This document shows positions 15,042 through 18,721 of a stretch of 18,721 nt of DNA, piece by piece. Location: NCBI GenBank assembly GCA_002825465.1, contig PJER01000043.1:1-18721 (forward strand). Reading direction: 5' to 3'. The notes under the pieces were generated by a model. That model was not told the origin of the DNA and made no database searches. It was given only the letters and a program-made list of their open reading frames with translations. Source of the DNA: Candidatus Thorarchaeota archaeon MP8T_1 (GTDB lineage Archaea > Asgardarchaeota > Thorarchaeia > Thorarchaeales > Thorarchaeaceae). The stretch's first letter is position 1. Each line of letters opens with the position of its first letter. Position numbers and translations under genes: made by a program.

Positions 15042-15640
15042 AATTCGGATTCTCTTTTTAATGGCAAATTAGCTTTTATGTCAATATCCACAAATCCTTC
15101 ATTATTCCAAGTCAAACGGACTCTACCATATCTCCGATTCTTAGGAATTGTACTAGCAGTATCTGTCTTTACAATTTCCCCTTTCAAAATAGTCACTAAT
15201 GCTTCAGCATTTTTATTTCTACTAAACTTATCATATGGTATTGGTAACCTCGTTCTGTCTGGCAATGTAAGAAATATTGCTTTTTCACCAACTTTCACAA
15301 TTGGTTGTGAGAAAATTGCCCTCCCCTTTTTGAAGTAAGGCGTCTTGTCTCTCATACTCCTGACAGTAACTGCTAATTTTCTGTGACGCGTGATTTCAGA
15401 GGTTGCAGACCTTATTACATCAGTCAAATATGATAACCTACTGTCAAATTGCTCAGAGAACTCGTCATGAAGGGATTCAATTATTTGCGTCTGTTTAGTT
15501 AGATGCTTCTTCAGAATTTGTTTTATTACCCAATTTGTTGCCTCTCTGTACCGCGCAAATTCTTCTTGAAGTGGAGTCTGCTTTTCTCGTGTCAATATAA
15601 CACTTGATAATTTGAGCAATATCTCCTCGGTATTGGGCAT
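15038..15640 (-). CDS. TnpB-like N-terminal-region protein lacking the RuvC nuclease
   Basis: A 200-aa protein that resembles the N-terminal part of TnpB (IS200/IS605 RNA-guided nuclease family). It has an N-terminal helical region around REATNWVIKQIL (residues 32-43) and a long helix around YLTDVIRSATSEITRHRK. A beta-rich part then begins at TPYFKKGRAIFS, continues as AIFLTLPDRTRLPIPYDKF and ends with RVRLTWNNEGFVDIDIKANL. TnpB normally continues into RuvC with a DED triad and a zinc ribbon. Here the frame stops, and the region beyond is an intact WD40 gene on the other strand, so no remnant is left. It may be a domesticated, nuclease-free derivative. ATG at 15640 is preferred over GTG at 15649; GTGAT lies just upstream. 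The assignment is by pattern and could be wrong: a separate archaeal family of similar fold is possible. Confidence 0.5.
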   Translation of the reverse strand: MPNTEEILLKLSSVILTREKQTPLQEEFARYREATNWVIKQILKKHLTKQTQIIESLHDEFSEQFDSRLSYLTDVIRSATSEITRHRKLAVTVRSMRDKTPYFKKGRAIFSQPIVKVGEKAIFLTLPDRTRLPIPYDKFSRNKNAEALVTILKGEIVKTDTASTIPKNRRYGRVRLTWNNEGFVDIDIKANLPLKRESEF

Positions 15641-15701
15641 TTGAATCACTTATTCTTCATCAATCAGCGAGTCTAATCAATCTAACTCAAAATATTCCTA
15701 G

Positions 15702-16730
15702 CTAGATACGATGAGCCAGAAATCTAGCCTCGCTAATGATCCTATTAATCTCTGCAGGTTGAATATCATATGCTCCATGTTCGACCAAAATCTGATTGAA
15801 GAATTCATTGTCACAGATTCTCAGATTTGGAATAAATGCAACGTCTTCTATTTCATCTCCTTTAATTGCCACCAGTGCACGCCCTAAGGTACAGGTTGCT
15901 TGGCGCATCTCCATAACTGCAAGTTCGTAATCACCAGAGTATGTCAATCCCAGTGCCCCATTCTGCTCTCTTTGGGCCTGAGCAAGTAATTCTGTTGACT
16001 CCATGAGTTGTGTATCTGAGGGGACTTCCTCAAGCCGTCTCTCTGTCTTATCTAGCCACTCTTTAATCTCTTCAAGAATCTTGAGTAACTTGGGCTCATT
16101 CATACCTTTTAGCTTGAATGTACGAAGAAAGAGTTTGTAAGTCATAGGATCGAGCATTCTGATTTCTGAGAGTACTTCCGCAGGTCTATGCAGTGTGAAG
16201 ATGTTGTTCGTTATGACAATGACCCGACCCAGTTGAAGAAGTCCATCTCGTGCCTCATAGATAGCACTCTCGTAATCCTCCTTCTCCAAGAATCTTTCTG
16301 CTCTCTCAAGTTCTTCCAATGCAAGTCCTTTTACCTTATTGATTACTTCATCTGACCAAACATAATGCATAACGCTATCTTGCCAATTCTTTAGCATGTT
16401 TTTTGTATCATGAAGAATTTTGGAAGACCTAAAACGATTAACAACTTCTGAGATTTTGAATACGTCTTTTAAAGTACCATCTAGGACTGCTTCAACTTCC
16501 TTTACGGTCATAAACACCATGTCAATAATGACTTCCTTATGTGAGGACATCAATCTCACTGGGGCATCATTTCCATCCCAAATAATTCCAATGTCCAGAT
16601 CAGAGTTTGCTGTAATGGTTCCTTTGACATATGAACCATAGACAAAGATACCTTTTACATTCTTGTTTTGTTTCCATTCAGAAACAGTATCTTTGAGGGC
16701 AGTGTCAAAACGATGATGAATCTCAGCCAT
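15702..16730 (-). CDS. MNT-type nucleotidyltransferase fused to two HEPN-like helical repeats
   Basis: The N-terminal part is a DNA polymerase beta-like minimal nucleotidyltransferase. GSYVKGTITANSDLDIG at residues 32-48 carries the G-S and D-x-D signature, and IIDMVFM supplies the third carboxylate at Asp70, so the active site looks intact. The rest is helical, with two similar HEPN-like segments: DYESAIYEARDGLLQLGRV at 152-170 and DYELAVMEMRQATCTLGRA at 267-285. The R-X4-6-H RNase motif of active HEPN toxins is not seen. From the ATG at 16730 the protein is 342 aa; a TTG at 16784 would add 18 residues, but GAGGGG lies about 10 bases before the ATG. In MNT-HEPN systems the nucleotidyltransferase AMPylates its partner; here both are in one chain. 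A substrate-modifying metabolic role is equally possible. Confidence 0.72.
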   Translation of the reverse strand: MAEIHHRFDTALKDTVSEWKQNKNVKGIFVYGSYVKGTITANSDLDIGIIWDGNDAPVRLMSSHKEVIIDMVFMTVKEVEAVLDGTLKDVFKISEVVNRFRSSKILHDTKNMLKNWQDSVMHYVWSDEVINKVKGLALEELERAERFLEKEDYESAIYEARDGLLQLGRVIVITNNIFTLHRPAEVLSEIRMLDPMTYKLFLRTFKLKGMNEPKLLKILEEIKEWLDKTERRLEEVPSDTQLMESTELLAQAQREQNGALGLTYSGDYELAVMEMRQATCTLGRALVAIKGDEIEDVAFIPNLRICDNEFFNQILVEHGAYDIQPAEINRIISEARFLAHRI

Positions 16731-16837
16731 ATGTTCTATTCCCCTCAGTATACATGATTCAGCTAATTCATCACATAACTGCAAAATCCAATAAAAGTAT
16801 CTAATGTGTTACCCGACAGTAATTAATACCCGATTCC

Positions 16838-16854
16838 CCTCAAGTTTTTTGAGG
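16838..16854 (+). promoter_or_regulatory. Hairpin that buries the rph ribosome binding site
   Basis: CCTCAA at 16838-16843 pairs with TTGAGG at 16849-16854 across a GTTTT loop. The GAGG of the second arm lies 7 bases before the rph ATG and is the only visible ribosome binding site. If the hairpin forms in the mRNA, it would mask this site and could modulate translation. Confidence 0.45.
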
Positions 16855-16861
16855 TTTATTT

Positions 16862-17569
16862 ATGGACCGGATTGATGGTAGAACCAGTGATGAGCTGCGA
16901 CCTGTTGAATTTGTACGAGACTATCTCAAACATCCTGAAGGCTCTGTACTAATCACCACTGGTGAGACAAAAGTCATCTGCACAGCATCCGTTGAAGAAG
17001 GTGTTCCAGGTTGGCTAAATGGTAGTGGGCAAGGTTGGGTCACTGCAGAATATGGAATGTTACCAAGATCTACGAATGAGCGAATGGGAAGATACAAAGT
17101 CAGTGGAAGAACACAAGAAATTCAGCGGTTGATTGGAAGGTCTCTTCGAGCTGCTGTAGATTTGAATCGACTTGGTGAGAATACGATCAAGATTGATTGT
17201 GATGTAATTCAAGCAGATGGAGGGACTCGAACAGCATCCATAACCGGAGCTTATGTGGCCTTATGTGATGCACTTGATTACATGGTTGATATGGATATAA
17301 TCCGAGAGAAACCATTAGTAGGAAATGTAGCTGCAGTGAGTGTGGGTCTTATCAAAGACGACCTTCTTCTTGATCTAAATTACATCGAGGATTCAACAGC
17401 TGATGTTGACATGAACGTAGTAATGCTCAAAGATGAGTTTGTCGAGGTCCAAGGCACGGCAGAAGGTTCTACTTTCAAGCGTGGTATGCTTGATAAAATG
17501 CTTGATGTAGCTTCCATTGGTATCAGCAAATTAATTGCTCTTCAAAATGCAGCTCTATCTGGTAATTAG
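16862..17569 (+). CDS. rph: Ribonuclease PH, bacterial type
   Basis: Phosphorolytic 3'-to-5' exoribonuclease that trims tRNA and other RNA 3' ends. The sequence follows bacterial RNase PH rather than archaeal exosome subunit Rrp41. It has [13 protein letters not shown] (5-17), [11 protein letters not shown] (41-51), [18 protein letters not shown] (54-71), [16 protein letters not shown] (81-96), [14 protein letters not shown] (117-130) and [15 protein letters not shown] (171-185). The phosphate-site arginine and threonine (GGTRT, 120-124) and the metal-binding aspartates near D177 and D183 are present, so it should be active. Length (235 aa) matches bacterial enzymes. The start ATG has GAGG 7 bases upstream within a hairpin. 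It is followed by the non-coding leader region of the 23S gene. Transfer from bacteria at some time is inferred; true archaeal exosome genes may exist elsewhere in the genome. Confidence 0.88.
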   Translation: MDRIDGRTSDELRPVEFVRDYLKHPEGSVLITTGETKVICTASVEEGVPGWLNGSGQGWVTAEYGMLPRSTNERMGRYKVSGRTQEIQRLIGRSLRAAVDLNRLGENTIKIDCDVIQADGGTRTASITGAYVALCDALDYMVDMDIIREKPLVGNVAAVSVGLIKDDLLLDLNYIEDSTADVDMNVVMLKDEFVEVQGTAEGSTFKRGMLDKMLDVASIGISKLIALQNAALSGN

Positions 17570-17630
17570 TTATACTAGAGTGAATTGATACTCAATTATT
17601 ACCTGATTTTCATGTGCATGTGACGGAAGG

Positions 17631-17638
17631 TTTATTTT
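17631..17638 (+). promoter_or_regulatory. Possible TATA box for a small RNA
   Basis: TTTATTTT preceded by the purine-rich GACGGAAGG (BRE-like) lies 62 bases after the rph stop. A start site about 25 bases downstream, near 17660, would coincide with the first hairpin of the structured stretch described next. Confidence 0.3.
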
Positions 17639-17657
17639 GAAATTCTGCGGGACTATA

Positions 17658-17748
17658 TTGCTCTTGTCGAAGAGAAGGTCTTATGCGACGTGACCGTCGT
17701 GAGGCTGTTCTGGTGACACTGGTGACGGTTTTCACCCTCGACACATAG
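17658..17748 (+). ncRNA. Candidate structured small RNA between rph and 23S
   Basis: About 90 bases that seem richer in G+C than the surroundings and carry no open frame. CTCTT (17661-17665) and AAGAG (17670-17674) close a GTCG loop. GTG plus ACCGTC (17690-17698) pairs with GACGGT (17724-17729), then after a TTT bulge with CAC (17732-17734). The inner loop contains two TGGTGAC copies. An ACA lies a few bases after the stem, reminiscent of archaeal H/ACA guide RNAs, but no guide pocket or kink-turn can be confirmed by eye. It could instead be the 3' untranslated part of rph mRNA. Confidence 0.3.
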
Positions 17749-17752
17749 CAAG

Positions 17753-17760
17753 CTTTAAAT
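17753..17760 (+). promoter_or_regulatory. Probable TATA box of the 23S rRNA transcript
   Basis: CTTTAAAT follows a purine-rich AGCAAG and has the form of a strong archaeal TATA box. Transcription about 25 bases downstream would begin near the GG at 17781-17782, giving a leader of roughly 335 bases before mature 23S rRNA. Confidence 0.5.
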
Positions 17761-17780
17761 CACCAGCCAATTAGGCTGGC

Positions 17781-18118
17781 GGAGCGCTCACTGTAACTTC
17801 AGTGAAGTGCTAATTAAGGTCCGGAGTTCAGAGAATCAATCCCTGAACGAGGCTCATCGAGACCAGACCAAGAGAAGGAGTCATTCTCGATGATGGATCG
17901 TCACTGCATAAGTTTCGGTGCTGTGCACTATGGAACAGATGCATTGATTGCAGAGGATGGAAGTACACTGATCGAAAATCTTTAGGAAAAGGAAATAGAC
18001 CAAAATAATTACGTTATTATTACGAAACTCCTTGGCATGATTGTTCAAAAAGAATCAATCATGTTCACATTATTGTGGACAACAGGTTATACTGTGTCAA
18101 CACATGACTAGGTCCGCA
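17781..18118 (+). other. Structured 5' leader of the 23S rRNA precursor
   Basis: No supported gene lies here. The stretch holds a run of hairpins: an 11-bp stem with one bulge (17783-17793 with 17800-17811), GTTCAG with CTGAAC (17826-17831 with 17843-17848), a perfect 9-bp pair TCATCGAGA with TCTCGATGA (17854-17862 with 17885-17893), CATGATTGTTC with GAATCAATCATG (18036-18046 with 18052-18063, one bulged T, AAAAA loop), and a stem at 18063-18080 sharing its first base with the previous one. Another short stem, CCAGCC with GGCTGG (17763-17779), lies just after the TATA box. These would suit a pre-rRNA leader with processing signals. No 16S, tRNA, SRP or RNase P RNA signature was found. Confidence 0.5.
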
Positions 18119-18721
18119 ATTTCGCTATACGGTCAGTGGTGGATGACTAGGTTGGCTAGCCGATGAAGGGCGTGACAAGCAGCGAAATGCCGCGGGTAGA
18201 CGCATGAAGTCTTTGATCCGCGGGTGCCCTAATGGGACTTCCTCGCATGGGTTAATACCCCATGTGGATCCGGAGTCAAATCCGGATTGGGAACGCTCGG
18301 AACTGAAGCATCTTAGTACGGGCAGGAAAAGAAAACAACAGTGATTCCCTGAGTAACAGCGAGCGAAAGGGGAATAGGCCAAACCGAATCCCTGTGCGAA
18401 GAGCACAGGGGGATGTGGTGTACGGGTCACGAACAATTGCCTATGTAATCGAAGCCGAGGTTGTCTGGAACGACACGGCGAAGAGGGTGACACCCCCGTA
18501 GGCGTAAGGTACAGGCATGTTTGTGGATCCAGAGTAGCGCGGGTTGGTTGTCTCGCGTGAACGTCGCAGATACAATTTGCGAAGCCTAAATACTCAGCCA
18601 AACCGATAGTAAACTATGTAGCGCGAGCGAAAGTTGAAAAGTGCCGCGGAAGCGGGGTGAAAAGCACCTGAAACCACTGATTTATACAAAGGATGCTGAT
18701 TACAAGAGTAGATACTCGAGG
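18119..18721 (+). rRNA. 23S ribosomal RNA, 5' part (runs off the right edge)
   Basis: Large-subunit rRNA. The start region CTATACGGTCAGTGGTGGAT (18125-18144) matches the archaeal 23S beginning (the Haloarcula form reads CUAUGCCAGCUGGUGGAU). Further conserved blocks are CCGATGAAGGGCGTGACAAG (18160-18179), CTAATGGGACTTCCT (18229-18243), GAACTGAAGCATCTTAGTAC (18300-18319), GCAGGAAAAGAAAACAACAG, GAGTAACAGCGAGCGAAAGG (18351-18370), CCAGAGTAGCGCGGGTTGG and ACCGATAGTAAACTATGTAG. The pattern is archaeal rather than bacterial, for example GGATGACT in place of GGATGCCT. The exact 5' end is estimated at 18117-18121. About 600 bases are inside the window. There is no room for a 16S gene between rph and this gene, so the 23S gene is not in a classical 16S-23S operon here. 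Confidence 0.95.

Noticed and set aside
17781..17860. tRNA-like arrangement of stems in the 23S leader (GAGCGC, an anticodon-like stem, a GGAGTTC segment)
   Set aside because: The anticodon-like loop has the wrong size, there is no T-loop consensus, and no acceptor stem closes the structure.
17850..17900. Resemblance to SRP RNA helix 8 (CCAGACC and AAGGAG within a strong stem)
   Set aside because: The conserved GNAR tetraloop and the symmetric loop of SRP RNA are absent.
17890..17985. Short open frame (ATG at 17890, 31 codons) with GGAG upstream inside the 23S leader
   Set aside because: Its start lies in the arm of a 9-bp stem of the structured leader, the frame is short, and no family resemblance is seen; chance is more likely.
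18125..18601. Long minus-strand open frame of 158 codons
   Set aside because: It lies wholly within 23S rRNA; open frames antisense to rRNA are a common artefact.

Overview
The window is a gene-dense, AT-rich stretch of an archaeal chromosome. Four things point to an archaeon: the 5' end of an archaeal-type 23S rRNA gene at the right edge, an archaeoflavoprotein (AfpA), a geranylgeranyl reductase-family enzyme of the kind used for archaeal lipids, and two Mer-like (coenzyme F420 / methanopterin type) oxidoreductases. A seven-bladed WD40 propeller, tandem Lrp-like regulators and a 23S gene without a 16S gene in front would suit an Asgard archaeon such as a Thorarchaeota-like lineage. That placement is inference; no marker here proves it.

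Layout from left to right. Positions 1-155 hold the 5' end of an unidentified minus-strand gene. A 366-base palindrome-rich intergenic region follows, then two plus-strand paralogous regulators (522-3075), each with repeated winged-helix plus RAM-like modules. A minus-strand pair of Mer-like LLM-class flavin/F420 oxidoreductases (3072-4969) is divergent from a tight plus-strand operon (5067-7572): AfpA flavoprotein, a Mig-type thymine-DNA glycosylase, and an Eis-like acetyltransferase with an SCP2-like tail. Two small Cys-rich zinc proteins sit back to back (7579-8266). Then come a nucleoside phosphorylase, a RimI-like acetyltransferase and two different amino-DNA methyltransferases without any restriction gene (8333-11746). 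Next are the lipid reductase, a membrane-anchored secreted glutaminyl cyclase-like metalloenzyme and the WD40 protein (11827-15041). On the minus strand follow a short protein resembling the N-terminal half of TnpB, without the RuvC nuclease, and a nucleotidyltransferase fused to two HEPN-like helical repeats (15038-16730). The right end has an RNase PH of bacterial type, a structured non-coding stretch of about 550 bases with two TATA-like boxes, and the partial 23S rRNA gene (from about 18119).

Genes are packed closely. All three convergent gene pairs meet with six or fewer bases between them, and two pairs end in the same CTAG palindrome that supplies both stop codons. Several genes seem to start at TTG or ATG behind a GGTGA-like ribosome binding site rather than at the first possible codon. 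The most noteworthy items are the RuvC-less TnpB-like protein, the bacterial-type RNase PH, the Mig-type glycosylase in a flavoprotein operon, the surface glutaminyl cyclase, the double-HEPN nucleotidyltransferase and the candidate small structured RNA in front of the unlinked 23S gene. No CRISPR array, intact insertion sequence or tRNA gene was seen.
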